DNA of 64,000 nt from NCBI GenBank assembly GCA_031213475.1, contig JARUPZ010000027.1, positions 4,899,132 through 4,963,131 of the forward strand, in the 5' to 3' direction. Below are positions 20,103 to 33,300 of this stretch, piece after piece. How positions within the stretch are numbered: position 1 is the first letter of the stretch; every line of letters begins with the position of its first letter. The stretch is from Nereocystis luetkeana. Taxonomy: Eukaryota > Sar > Phaeophyceae > Laminariales > Laminariaceae. The translations under genes and the position numbers were made by a program. The notes under the pieces were generated by a model that was given only the letters and a program-made list of their open reading frames with translations, made no database searches and had not been told where the DNA came from.

Positions 20103-20136
<34 letters not shown>

Positions 20137-23100
20137 TCGACCAGCTCCGCGTGCTGTACGTGAGCCGCCATAGGGCGAAGCCCGGAGAAAGCGCGCGGGA
20201 GGACTGGGAGTCCAAGGACTTCGAGACGGCGCGCGCCCTCCTCCAGCGTTGCCCCGACCTCGCGTACGTCTACGTGGGTAGGTCTTGCGTCGCGGCGGGC
20301 GGCGACCCCGACGGGCCGGCGAAAAGGGTGGAGCAGCTCCGCCACGTGCCTTTGGCCCTGCTTCGAGCGGACGTTGTGCTCGTCCTCCCAGGCCAGGCGG
20401 GGGATGACCACACTGATGGCGACGGAGACGACCCGTCGCCGCCGGGCCCGCGGCGGCGGCGCCATCATCGGCACAGCGACTTCAGGTTTCACGCCGGCGG
20501 CGCCTGGGCGCGCATGGAGCTCGCCCTGGCGGCAGTCGGTCAGGCCAAGGTATACGTGGCCTTTCGTGCCGAGCCCTACCCCGAGTCGCTGTGCGAGCTT
20601 AAGCCGGGGAAGAGTGACGTCGGAGAGGCGACAAGGCAGGCCGCGGAAGAACTCCAGGTTGCCGCGACCGCGGACGAGGGTGGCGATGAGGCTACGACCA
20701 CCGCAGGCGGTGATGAAATGATCGATAATATGTCTGTAACGACGGGTTTGGGGGGGGGAGAGGTGGAGGACAACTCGGCGGCGGCGCCGGCGGCGACGGT
20801 CAACGTGGCGCGGGAAAACTGGGTCGGCGCAGACCTAAACCCTCTCGCCGCGCTGGAAGAGGCCAGGATGGCGGTGACCGCCGCGGAAAACTCGGATGAC
20901 GCCAACATCTTGGGGAGCATCAAAGGTATGCGGCCGGTGCCAACCCCTGGCTTTGCTGAGAGCGCGAGGGCGTCTCTGGGTGAAGAGCGTGCCGAAGGGG
21001 AGGGGGAGCTCGCGTTGTCTTTGCTGCTGTTCGCGGTCCTCTGCTCGGAGCCGAAGGCCCGCGCGACGTACACGGATGCCTTCGTGGAGGACGCCGGCAA
21101 GTTGGAGATATCGTACCGCCCGATCGCGGTGGTGAGAAGCCCGTACCGGGAGAGGTTCGGGACACCGCGCCAGCCGCAGGTTACCGCTTCGGTGCTGCAC
21201 GGGGGCGCCCAAGAGGGGCAAATTGTGTTCCTGAAAGGGCATGGCTACGGTGAGCGCGCGCCGCTCTGAGTCGGAGGGAGGAGGGCACATTCATTTCCTC
21301 TCGTCCGCGCTGTCGAGTTGTTAGTTTCTGGTGTCGCGCTGTTTTTTTGTCTGCAACGGTGACATCGTCATCATCCTGGGAGCGTTTTTTTTCCTGCTTC
21401 TCCTTCCCGGCGGCGTTGCAGGCATTGCCCTAGCTAGCCTCGGGGGACGCAGCAGACGCCCTTCCAGATTGGCGCGACGACTTGCATACTGCTGTCGCAA
21501 GGGTTTGCGGGGGAGGGAAAGGGGGGTAACCACCGTATTTATCGTTCGCTAATACATGCGGCGTTGTGACTCATCTCCGCTGCCCTCTACCTACACAACA
21601 AGAAGCACGCAATCTTCGTCGTCGCTTGTCGCGCGCCGTCCTCCCGTTGATCCTGCCCTTTGCTCGTTCAGAGGAGGCCTTGCAAGATTTGAGCGGCTTC
21701 GACATGATCTGGGTCATCTCCCACATGCACCTCAATAAGGGCTGGAACCGCAAGGTCCGTCCCCCGCGGCTACCGCAGGAGCGCAAGGGCCTCTTCTCCA
21801 CCCGGAGCCCGCACCGGCCGAACGCCTTGGCGCTCTCGTCCTTACGGGTGGGCCGGGTAGACGCGGCGAAGGGCGTCATCTACGTGCACGGCCTAGACCT
21901 GCTCGACGGTGTGTGTATGTTTGTGTTCTTAACACGAAACCGTTATTTCCGCCCATGTACATCCAGCACAGCAAACCCGGTGTCCTGATTTTGACGCTAA
22001 ATATATTCCAGCTCTGGGATCACAAACTCTGCGAGGCGGAGAGAGTACATCGCATGGCAAACATGCCGGGTACCGAAAGCAGAAGGCATACAGTACAGAA
22101 ACCAGACGAATTGCTGGGGAAAAAAAAAGAAGAGAAGAAAAAAGGAAGAAAGAGAAGAGAGGGAGCGAGCAAACACACGAGTAAACAGCATAAAATCGTG
22201 CCGCGAAGGGGTTTGGCATCAGAGCAGTCCACACTTTTCCTAGTCCTGCTGCATTTTTACAATTTCCCCCCCCCACTCTATTTCCAAGTAGTTTGTCGCC
22301 AAAGCGCAGGTGCAATCATGAAGGGTTTTCACGCGCGTCGTCTGTGTTTTTGTACCCGTATACCTGTGTGTTCGATATTGTTGTTGTTGTTGTTGTTGTT
22401 TTTTCCGGCGTAACGTGTTATTGCATGCTTTGGAACAACGCCCGGGTGCGATGGGCGAAACCCCGCTGTGGTTTTCGGGAGGGCACTGCTGGGTTTGTGG
22501 AGTCGGGGGTCCATGAGGGCGTAGGTCGGTATTGGGCGTGTTGGGCGAGAAGACGTGGCCCCAACATCTCAACCCACCGAAACGCTGTTCTCTATTGCCT
22601 CACGTGAACTATAAGTTGCTCTTCAGATATTACGGGGGGCGGTAGTAAATAGGACCTACGGTATACACAAAAACCTTTGTATTTCCCTATTTTTACTATT
22701 AATACCAATACTTGGTCCTATTTACTATGGTCCCCCGTAATAGTACTTCTATAATCAATCCCGCTTTCTCCGCTGCTTTTCTTGTGTCGGTGACTGGTGG
22801 TCTGGTCTGTGTGATGCTGGGCAGGTACTCCGGTGCTGGATATCAAGCCGTACATCGGGTGAGTGCCGATTTTATTTTTGCTTTCGTTTCTGCTTCCAAG
22901 GACGGAGGGGGGCATGAGGGCATTTTTTTTTCAGACGGGCGACGGCGTGAGCGGGCTGTTTCGATCGGACCCTCGAACACCAAGCGTTGCCTCCTCCTCA
23001 AACACCTTGAGCGGCAGGTAGGTCTCACACGACTTACACGGGTGCTATAGGTGGTCCACTAATAGGTGCCCGGTAGGCACTTTTCCTCGCCAAAAACAAA

Positions 23101-23732
23101 AAGACGGAACCAAACTGGAGTTTTTTTTTCTTTGTCTGGCGGGCGTCGCCGAAGTGCCGCACAACGGCACGCACCGTCGAAAACACGGACGTAGATTAGT
23201 GGGCGCATACCGCGCTGTGCTAAACCCGCAGGTCTATTAACCCCACAACCCACGACGCCTTAAGAGAAAACTAACACACTAGAGCTATTATCTCCTAGAG
23301 CACAGTAGAGGAGAACAGGCGGCACGTGTTTTTTCAGGCGGCCACACGGCAACTTTTGTGTCCCTAAAAATGTTGCAAACGTTTTGCCTCCTCTCCCGCC
23401 CGGCCGCTGCCTATTCTCGTCGATCCCCGCCCGCCCCCCCCCACAGCTACTGCGACGCTTTCCCGGACATGAAGGCCGGCTGGATCGACGCCCTCGGGTC
23501 TGACCACGAGGAGCAAGGGGATTTTTTGCCCAAGTTCAGCGTCGGCGCCACGCTTGTGCACACCGCCACCCGCTCCGAAAACACTTTCGAAGGCTGTGCC
23601 ACCGAAACGATCTCGAGCGGGCGGGGGGGACGGGGGGGGGGAGGCGCCGAAGAAGCTTCTGTGGAAGCACTGCTGAAGCTTAACGGGAAAAAACTCCCTC
23701 CTGTTTTTCATGGCGCGGTAGTACATGTTTGA
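19536..23732 (+). CDS. TRMO: TrmO/TsaA-domain tRNA (adenine-N6)-methyltransferase with long N-terminal region, four exons
   Basis: Exons 19536-21249, 21672-21908, 22825-22858 and 23447-23732 join in phases 1, 1 and 2 to give 756 residues. The TsaA/TrmO domain begins near residue 524 (YRPIAVVRSPYRERFGTPRQ) and runs through GFDMIWVISHMH, the signature RSPHRPN (616-622), GLDLLDGTPVLDIKPYI across two splice junctions, and DAFPDMKAGWID. TrmO uses S-adenosylmethionine to methylate t6A37 in tRNA-Thr (family knowledge). The N-terminus has a hydrophobic segment (about residues 10-28), a Gln-rich stretch and a basic region, then about 400 residues I cannot assign. Bacterial and human enzymes are much shorter. 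I chose the ATG at 19536 because the upstream frame has no convincing start. A hydrophobic N-terminus may tether it to a membrane or organelle. Confidence 0.9.
20099..20138 (+). repeat. GGC trinucleotide tract coding for poly-Gly
   Basis: About 11 GGC units inside exon 1 of the TrmO-like gene, in frame, giving a Gly run near residue 195. Confidence 0.9.
21905..22045 (+). repeat. Weak family H-related sequence
   Basis: The segment around atgtacatccagcacagcaa resembles the ccgtcgacatccagcac segment of family H, but only about 60 bases match. It begins at the donor of TrmO exon 2. Confidence 0.35.
22628..22742. mobile_element. TATTACGGGGG-family MITE (A)
   Basis: TATTACGGGGGGCGGTAGTA at the left, ACTATGGTCCCCCGTAATA at the right; lies 82 bases before TrmO exon 3. 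Confidence 0.9.
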
Positions 23733-25787
23733 AAAAAAAAAACGTGACCCTTTTTTGGCGAGCAGCGTTACATGGCGGGGAGCTCTTGGTTGTGGCGTTG
23801 ACGCGGTATTTTTTTGGGGTGTTGCCTGGCTGCCTGCCTGCCGGGCAGATGACGTACCCAGGATTGATTGTTTGGTGGCGTCCGTGAAACGCGAGGTGCG
23901 GGTGGAAAGCGCCGTGCGTTGTAGCATCGGTCGTAGGGACGTATGGCCACAAGGGCCATGGGGTTGGGGCTGGCGTTGGGTGCCATATGTCGATATCGGT
24001 GTTGGCGTTTCTTTTCTATGGAGAGAAGAAACATACGATTTGATGTTTGAACCACCCGTTCGTGTACTGTCGTCGACGTCAACTGCGAAGCTTGTGTTAC
24101 CCACTGAACCCACGGGGTATGAAATATCGATCGATTACGCCTCCCAGGGTATAATCCTTGCGACGACATGGCGAGGTCCGGTTTTACCAGTTTGACCCGA
24201 GAACACTTCCTTTCGCTCGCTCGGCGGGAACCAAACAGCAAAAAAGAAACAACATTGAACATATTCCAGAAGCAAGTGCAGGGTACAGGTACGCAGCGAG
24301 GTCCGATTATTAACCCGAGCACGTGGTTTCACACATATATATATATATATATATTCCTCCAGCAGGCAAATGAATGCTTCGGTGGATTTAACCCGATGTT
24401 CCGAAGCTCTGTTCTCTCTACCTTTCATAGAGCTGCAGGTGATACTACTACTGCTGTGCGCCCTCGAAGGAATGTAATAACAGCGACAGCCAACCATGAC
24501 GGACAAACGCAACACACACACCCTTGCTACTGTAGGCTTTGCGGCACATCGGCCGGCGCATGCCAACTGCGAACTTCTGCTACTACGCCGACAAACAACC
24601 CAGCGCCAAGAAAAACAGCTGGCTATAAATCTCGCCACGCACATTTTTGCGGTATATATACGCTCGAAATTAAAACCCCCTCCAATGAAACCGACAACAG
24701 TAACAGCAAACAACAAAGCCACAACCACTATTAATATTAAAAACAGGAAGTTATCTCGCTATACCTTCGCGGCGATCGTCCTGAAAAAAACAAACAAACA
24801 CTCAACAACCAACCGCTCGTTGCTGGCGTGTATTTGCTCTACAGCCAACAACGAGTTACTATATATACTGCTTGTCGTACTTTTCGTACACTATACACCA
24901 CGAGAAGAGTGGCATTCTGTCACGTTAGACAAGGACCGTTTAGATTGAATATCTATTAATAGATATGCAAACGATCAAGAGACGCCGGAAGCACGTCCGT
25001 CCGTCCGCACTACAGCATGGTATCGTGTATGCGTATTTAGCTTGTCCACTTGGCGGACGTGTTACGAGTGTGCGCGCAAGCCACGCAGTAGTAGGTGAGC
25101 CGCGCTTTTTTAGACGTGCTGTGCGTGAACCCACCGCTTCTGCGATGATACTGCCTGCGACAACACTGTTTGTTACTGCCAGGTATTTACTATGACGAAT
25201 CTCTTCAGACGGAAGTCGAATCTGAAGGGCATGAAAAAACAACACTGCGCTGCCACATACATGTGATTCACACGAACGCCGAACCTCAGAACGGACGCAC
25301 AAATTTCAGACTCCTCGTGTTTGTGTATGTGTTACACAGCAGCACGTGTCTTACCTTCCCTAAATGTCTAAGCTATGTGTCTTCCCTATATAAATGTCTA
25401 AACTACGTGTCTCCCCTAAGCTATTGTTCGGCTTGAAGTCGCTGCTACATTCTCTATACATATATATGCACTGCTGTTGCGGCGCTAACAATAATAATGC
25501 CATGTGTTTTATACCCTGCAGCCAACACGTCACAATCGTTTCGTATGGCATCTCCAGGTTCCCCACCGTCGAAAGCACAGGGCGACGCAGGAAGAAGAGA
25601 CGGCGAGGCCGGCTTGTTGCCTGATGGATGCCCAAATGAAGGCAGCGGACCGTCACGTCGCATTTATGTGGTGGACCACAGATCAGATGCCCAAAGAAAG
25701 CCAGCGGCATAGACCCTCTGTCTGAAGAATAGGCACACACGCACGTGGTCGCACATATATACGTGAGTACGTAGATTTCGCCTCATC
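23733..25787. other. Convergent intergenic region between the TrmO-like gene and the beta-helix gene
   Basis: About 2 kb with 3' ends on both sides. It contains an (AT)n tract (24338-24356) and TATTAATA-type motifs (24730). Open frames on both strands give no recognisable protein. Confidence 0.4.
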
Positions 25788-28700
25788 TCATGCCACAACC
25801 GAGTCTTCGACGCAGACATCATCGACGTCGAAGCCGACCAGGATGGCCCCTTGCTCGACGTATCCCAGACTGCAGCTCGTCACCGGCTGCGGTAAATAGG
25901 CGGTGCACGCATACATGTAGCCTCAGTGGAGATGGGGGAGGGACAAGGATAAAACGAGTTTGAGGCCATAACGTCACGACACCGATGATTGATGCTGACT
26001 GAGCCACCACTGCTGTATAGCACCTACTACCGCACTATTAATATATACTACCACAGCCGTAGTGTGTGCGAAGCTCTCTCTGCGTCTTTTTTTACTCTGA
26101 TGAGACTGGCGGGGTGCGGCAGTTTTGCGGAGAAGCTGCCCTTCTCTTTCTTTGATTCTCGATTTAAGACTGGTGGGCGGGTGGGCTTTGGTGTTGTTAC
26201 TCGACTACATTGTGTTTTTGTTGAAAAAAAAGGTGACCACTTTTTTTGGAGAAAAAAAAAGTATTTTGTTGCGGGGTGGGCATATGTAATAAGAATCATA
26301 ACCCACAATGGACCCAAAAACCATGTATCCCTCCTACGTTCACACTCCACACTCGGCTTCGATTATTATGTTCCACTTGCGATAGGGAGGAGTTAAAAAA
26401 AGTAACTTTCGCCACCCAGACTAAACAATAGCTGCTACAGCAAGCAGTATTAGCCGTAAAAGTAAAGCCCGAGCAGCGAACCCACAGCCCTGCTCAGCAG
26501 AGTAAAAAAACGGGCAGAGGATTGATTGCTTGTATCTACGAGGAACAAGAACGAAGCTCGCGACTGACAAAACTGTTCCCTCTGCTGGTGCTTCGACGGA
26601 TTTCTTTGGTGTTGTTATGGTATATATACCTGGTTGTTGTTGCTGCCGCCGATGATGAAGTTGTCCGAGGTCCGCACGACGTCGGGCTTGCCGAACGTCA
26701 GCGACGAGTGGTAGGAGACGCTGAAGGCGCCGCCGGTAGTCTCGGATCCGTTGCTGTCGAACGCGACCGCCTTCTGGAACCTGGGTTTATTATTTGCACA
26801 CCCATACATCCATCCATCCATCCATCCATCCATCCATCCATCCATCCATCCATCCATCCATCCATCCATCCATCCATCCATCCATCCATCCATCCATCCA
26901 TCCATCCGCGGGACACCAACAGACACCAACAAACCACGGACGGGAAAAAAGTTAATATCGTACAGCAACTAACTGTGAAGGTGTTACCTACTGAGCTATA
27001 TAAGGGTAAAAAAAGGTCGATCGACTACCCAGCCCAGGGCAGTCCTTATATATACCACACTCCCTCCCCCTCTAAACGGCGGGGTCTTCGGGTCGTTGGA
27101 ACCGGTATACGTCTGTATACGCTAACCTACCCGCTTCGTTTCATTACCTGGGGAGACAGGGAGATAAAAGCTACGTGTTCAAACCCTTGACCTGGGCGAC
27201 GTGAAATGTGAAGGTGTCACCTACTGAGCGATAGGGACTGGTAAATGATCGATCGATTGCCCAGCCCAGGGTAATCCTTCTAACACAACACCTTGAGACC
27301 TTTTTAGGGCCGGCCGCACTTACTTCCTTCCGTTCTGGGGGCAAACTACTTGGAATTAGAGTCATGAATGTATTCATGTGGGAATCACTATAGGGTGCCC
27401 CAGTGTTATAAGGATGATCCTGGGCTGGGTAATCGATCGATATTCACCCCTATAGCTCAGTAGGTAGAACCTTCGCATTTGACGTTGTCGAGGACACGGG
27501 TTCGAATATCACTTCGAGCGTTTCTCTTATATAGAAGCGCTCGCGCGTGCGTGTCTTTGGTAACGTATACAGTATCTCCCTGGTTTCCCAGGTATTGAAA
27601 CGAAGCGGTTAGGTCAGCGTACGGCCGTATACAGTACCGACGCCCCAAATACCCCGCCGTTATCCCGCCGTTAAGAGGGGGGGGAGGGGGGGGTGTACTC
27701 TATAGGAGATATGTACTCGATCTCATGCATGGCCGTAGTCGTATGACCATAGACCCTCGCATCCCTACAATGCCGGGACGGAGCATGTCGGGTTTTCACC
27801 GACCAGGCAGACATTGCTTGCACCAAGCGCGAAGCGCCGTGAGGTGTCTGGCAAGTCGCATGAAGGGTGAGCTGCATCCTACTAAGAACCGCTTTTGAGG
27901 CGGACTTGCATATGGCCGACAGCTTCAATGAGTTGATTTAATTTCCGGTGTAGGCATTTCCAGAGACAGCAATGGGAGTACTATGTAACTGCCTCTTGGG
28001 TGCCTTACGTTGAACACTACGTGATACGATCATTCCCAATTGTGCGGAGTAAAGGTTGTTTACCTCGCACAAATGATCTAACTCGACAACCGGCTGTGGG
28101 TGACCGCCAAAATATATATATATATGGTACCCTGGTTGTCGAGCTCACGAGGGGGGGGGGGGGGGGGGGTACTCGATAAGAGGGGGGGAGGGTGTTATGA
28201 AGATCACCCGGGTTGGGTAATCGATCGGTCTTTTACCTCAATAGCTCAGTAGGTTACACCTTCACACTATATTAATACCATAAAAAAGTGCCATAACCAA
28301 ACCACAGTAATCTCTTTCTGGGTGCTGCTGCTGTTGTTGTAGTCAGTCGTCGTTTCGTGCCGGAACAGGCCACAGGGCATGCAATATAGCCAAGGATTGA
28401 TTGCGGTTCTACTGTAACGTAGTATACGGCCAACTGGTCGGGCGAAAGAAAAGGGCCACTGTGCTGGCGTGCACGTTCTATACTTAACCCCTCCCCCACC
28501 CCAAAGCAGCCGTGCGACACTTCTTGCGGCGCAAAACAGCCCACCGTTGTTCGGAGAGAGCGTCAAGTCAAAAGCCGAGGGTCTCAGATTCTAGTCGTCA
28601 GAAAAAACGTTGGATGGATGGAAGGCAGCGCAATGACAGCTGATATATCCGGTGGGGTATCGTGCTAGAGGTACACCTGGTCAACCACCAGGCTAGCTAG

Positions 28701-30279
28701 GTACTAATAATAGCATATAGTTTACTCAGTTGTTGTGGTGCGTGCCTGTAACAAAAAACACAACCTGGGGGGCCGCCATGCTGTTACTAGTAATCCCGTA
28801 AGGACTGCACTCCCGTTGGGGGGACGGGATTATACAGCAGCAGTAGGTAAGATAGTAGACAGTAGTAGGTAAGACAGTATATAGTAGGTAAGACGGTAGA
28901 CAGTAGGTAAAGTAGTAGACAGTAGGTAAGACAGCACACAGTACGTAAAGACAGTAGCCGATACAGTTTAAGCCCTTTAGGACCGCACTCCCGTTTTGGG
29001 GGCGGGACTACACAGCAGTAGGTAAGACAGACAGTAGACGGTAGGTAAGACAGTAGACTATATCATTTAAGTACTTAAGGACTGCACTCTCCCGTTGTCA
29101 GGACAAAGCACTGGGACATAGAGTCAGAGTTAGGTTTCTGCACAGCAGTGCAGTACTAAAATAGGTTAAGGCTGAATCTCAGATTCACCGAAGGGGTTAT
29201 TTACACACCTCGGACAGGTCATCAATTCGCACTTCATGATGATCTACGTAGATCTTTCAGAGCGGATGGATTCCTGATACTCATGATCTACGTAGATCTC
29301 TCAGTGCGGATGAAATCCTGAAATTTATGATCTACGTAGATCTTTCAGAGCGGACAGGTTCGTGATATTTATTATCTACATTGATCTGTCAGATCGGATG
29401 GATTCCTGATATTTATTATCTACGTAGATCTTTCAGAGCGAACAGATTCCTGATATTCATGATCTACGTAGATATTTCAGAACGAACAGATTCCTGATAT
29501 TCATGATCTGCGTAGATCTTTCAGAGCGGAGATCTTTCAGAACGGATGGATTCCTGATATTTATTATCTACGTAGATCTTTCAGAGCGAACAGATTCCTG
29601 ATATTCATGATCTACGTAGATATTTCAGAACGAACAGATTCCTGATATTCATGATTTGCGTAGATCTTTCAGAGCGAAGATCTTTCAGAGCGGATGGATT
29701 CCTGATGTTCATATTATTCGTGGATATTTCAGAGCGGATGGATTCCTGATATTTATGACCTCTCTTAACCCTTCTAGCGCACAGTGATGCAGTCCCGTTT
29801 CGGGGACAAAGCACTCAAAAGTTCAAGTAGTCTGTCCCCACAACGGGACTGCGGTCCTAAAAGGGATAAATAAGTTCATCATGTTGATCATGTTGACGGG
29901 TGTGGTCCGTATGATCAGCATATGGACCTGCAGCAAGACGTGCTTCCTCTGGGTTGGATCTCGAAACACACGGATCCTGCATACGAAACCCTTCTCTCGT
30001 GACGGCAGGCTAGGACCTACCAGAAGAAAGAGGTGATCTGCACGGCAGAACATCCTACAGGTAACGGGCAGGTTAGAATCAACTATTACGGGGGAACGTG
30101 GTAAATCAGGACCAAATATATGTATGCCTATTACGGGGGACCATAGTAATTAGGACCAAATAAATGTTGTTAGTAAAAAAAAGAGAAACATGTAGGTTTT
30201 TGTGTCTACCGTAGGTCCTACCGGTATTTAATATGCTCCCCCGTATTAGTAAAAATACTGGTAGATATATGTAAGCTTT

Positions 30280-30311
<32 letters not shown>

Positions 30312-33300
30312 GTCCTGATTACTACGCCCCCCCAGTGCTACTGCAGTATTACAAGGGACCATAGTTAATAGGACCAAATATTGTTAGTAAAAATTGTTAA
30401 ATATATGGGGTTTTATGTATACCATAGGTCCTATTAACTATGGCCCCCCGTTTTTAGAGGATCTATTAATATATCGTTATCTTGCCCGACGCGTACAAAT
30501 AATAGTGTTTGGAATCTCTTTGTTACGGGGGACCATTGTAAATAGGACCTACGATACACACAAAAACCTACCAGGTATATAATTCCCTTTTTTTACCCAC
30601 AATATTCTGTCCTATTTTCTATGGTCCCCCGTAATAGTCACCTCTAGTCAGCTGGCTGGTTGCTATCAGTCTGGCCAGAAATACAGCAAGGTACACACTT
30701 CTCGACATTTTGTCACACCGTGTATTAGACATAAACGGCGCGTCCCTCATGTTTACGATCAGACTGCCGTACCAATTCCGCATGCTGGTTTTCTCCCAAC
30801 AACGCCGAAGGCGTTCAAACGCCGAGCGATGCGTCTATTGCATAAACATGGATAAGATCTTGTCGTCGTCTGGACGTTTATCGTTGTATGTGCTCGTACA
30901 TCATCACACCCCCCCCCCTCCCAAGCGGTTCTTAGTAGGATGCAGCTCACCCTTCATGCGACTCGCCGGACACCTCACGTTTCGCTTCGCGCTTGATGCA
31001 AGCAACGTCTGCCAGGTCGGTGAAAACCCGACATGCTCCGTCCCGGCATTGTAGGGATGCGAGGGTCTATGATCACATACGACTACGGCCATGCATGAGA
31101 TCGATTACATCTCTTCTATCGAGTACACCCCCCCCCTCCCCCCCCCCCCCCTTCCCTCCCTCCCTGAGTCATTGCAGCAAACTTGGCTCGGAAAATTCCG
31201 TTCGTCCAGTAGGGTGTGTGTTACATCTTGCGTTGTTGTGTTCACACTACAGCAAAAACGGCAACAAAACAGCTCTTCAGTGGTTATTATGGCGCTCGTA
31301 TCTCGAATACATCGCGCAGGTACATAGCTAGCTGCAGGCAGTAGCTCACGTCACTTCGCCGCCGGTGACCGCCAGACCGCCGCCGATCTCGCCCTCGTTC
31401 CCGTTGAACTGTGCAGCACCTTTGAAGCTATGATGACGCGATAGAGGCACCCGCCAAACGCGACATTTTTTTTTTTCCCGCGGAGACAGCGACGACAACG
31501 AAGAAGGAGGACGAAGAAAGAAAACACACATGATAAAGAGCGAGGGAGAAACAGCAGTGCGGGGGGAGGGGAGGGGAGGGGAGGGGGGGGGACGTTTTTC
31601 GACATCCGATGTCAACCAGTAGTACTGCTATAAATAGATAGTGCGGATAAAGGGGGGAGATGTTAAGATCATGGACAGCGGGGCACTTTGTATCCCTGGG
31701 CAGGTCTGCCCAGGGATACAAAGTGTCCCGCTCATACAAAGCAGTATCATAACAGAGACAAGAGCCAGCCGCGTTGGTCTTCTTGGGGTCTCGAGGAGTG
31801 TTCGTAGAGCGTCTGCTTCCTTCCTTCCTTCCTTCCTTCCTTCCTTCCTTCCTTCCTGGGGTGAATGCGGGCTACCAGCGCCCGACCTACGATAACAAGG
31901 GTACAACTTCGTTGAGTGCTCTCCGGGTTTCGCGTTTGGACTGTCTCTCCGCCATCGCACTGCTGGCTAGCTTTCGCGAAAAATTGTATGGTATTGGCTC
32001 AGACCCCAGACCAAATATCGGCGGTTTTAGTTCCCAAAATACCAAAAAATAGGCTGAAACATTCACATACTATTAAGAGTACCGTAGTATTCCTGGCATA
32101 TATATCGTCTGATCCCTCTATTGTTTTTTTTTCCGATTTTCTGTTCCGTTCCGCTTTACTTTCTAGCTCAATCCCTAGTCTACAGTAATCACTTGACGCA
32201 CGCTTTTGCGGCAGGCCTGCACCTGCAGCGTTCTGAAGATTGTTCATCACTCTCCCCTTACCGCCGCTTGCTCTTCGTATTAAAAGTCGAAACATTCCTC
32301 ATAGTGGCGCCCACAGTACGCGCGCTATGTATCACTCTACTGTCCGGGCATCGTATTGCGGGGGGCCATAGCAAATAGGACCTACGATACACACACACAC
32401 AAAACTATATGTTTACCTATTTTTATCAACACTATTGGGTCCTATTTACTATGGTCCCCCGCAAGCAATAGTATCACCCGAGAACGGATTGAGAGACAAA
32501 AAGAGTACGCAAAAAGAAAAAAAACGAGGAACAGCCTTAACGTAGGTCTACGAATATCGTCTTTTTTAATTTTTGTCTGCACCCAAAACGATGTTGGAGG
32601 GTTCTTACGGGGAAACAGAGTGATTACGACCAAAATGTGATTATTACGGGGGACCCTAGTTAACAGGACCTATGGTGTACATAAAAACCTATATATTTAA
32701 CCATTTTTACTAACAATATTTGGTCCTGTTAACTATGCCCCCCCGTAATAGTTTTTCAGTAGAGAAGGAAGCCGCACCAGTCAGAAATGTTCTGGCCGAA
32801 AAAACACGACCACTATCGTATAGGTATGCACGTGACTTTTTTTTCAACCTATTTCTAGCGGCCTTTTGGACAAGCCGTGAGTGACTACACGTGTCTTCCC
32901 TTCTCCCCCCCCCCCCCTGGGCAGAGGCACGCCTTCGTTTTCATAAACTCCCACTGCTCGTCGATTCTCATCGAAGCGTGCAACCAGTCCTCCTCCTCTG
33001 CGCGTGCTTTGAAATAAATAACCAAGGCAGAGCAAAAGGCTCGCTCTCACATGAGGTCCCCATCATTCAACAGGCCCCCGACCGAATGGCGAAAGTTCTT
33101 GTTGTTGTCGAAGTAGGCCTTTCCGTAGAACCTGCGGTGCAGTCAGGTACGGCACCATAGGCCGAACAGGAAGGGAGTGAGGGAGGGAGGGAGGGAGGGA
33201 GGGAGGGAGGGAGGGAGGGAGAGAGGGAGGGATGGAGGGAGGGAGGGATGGAGGGAGGGAGGGAGGGAGGGAGGGAGGGAGGGAGGGAGGGAGGGAGGGA

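Noticed and set aside
27445-27520. tRNA gene from the TAGCTCAGTAGG and GGTTCGAA boxes
   Set aside because: Part of a repeated element with direct terminal repeats; the stems do not pair well.
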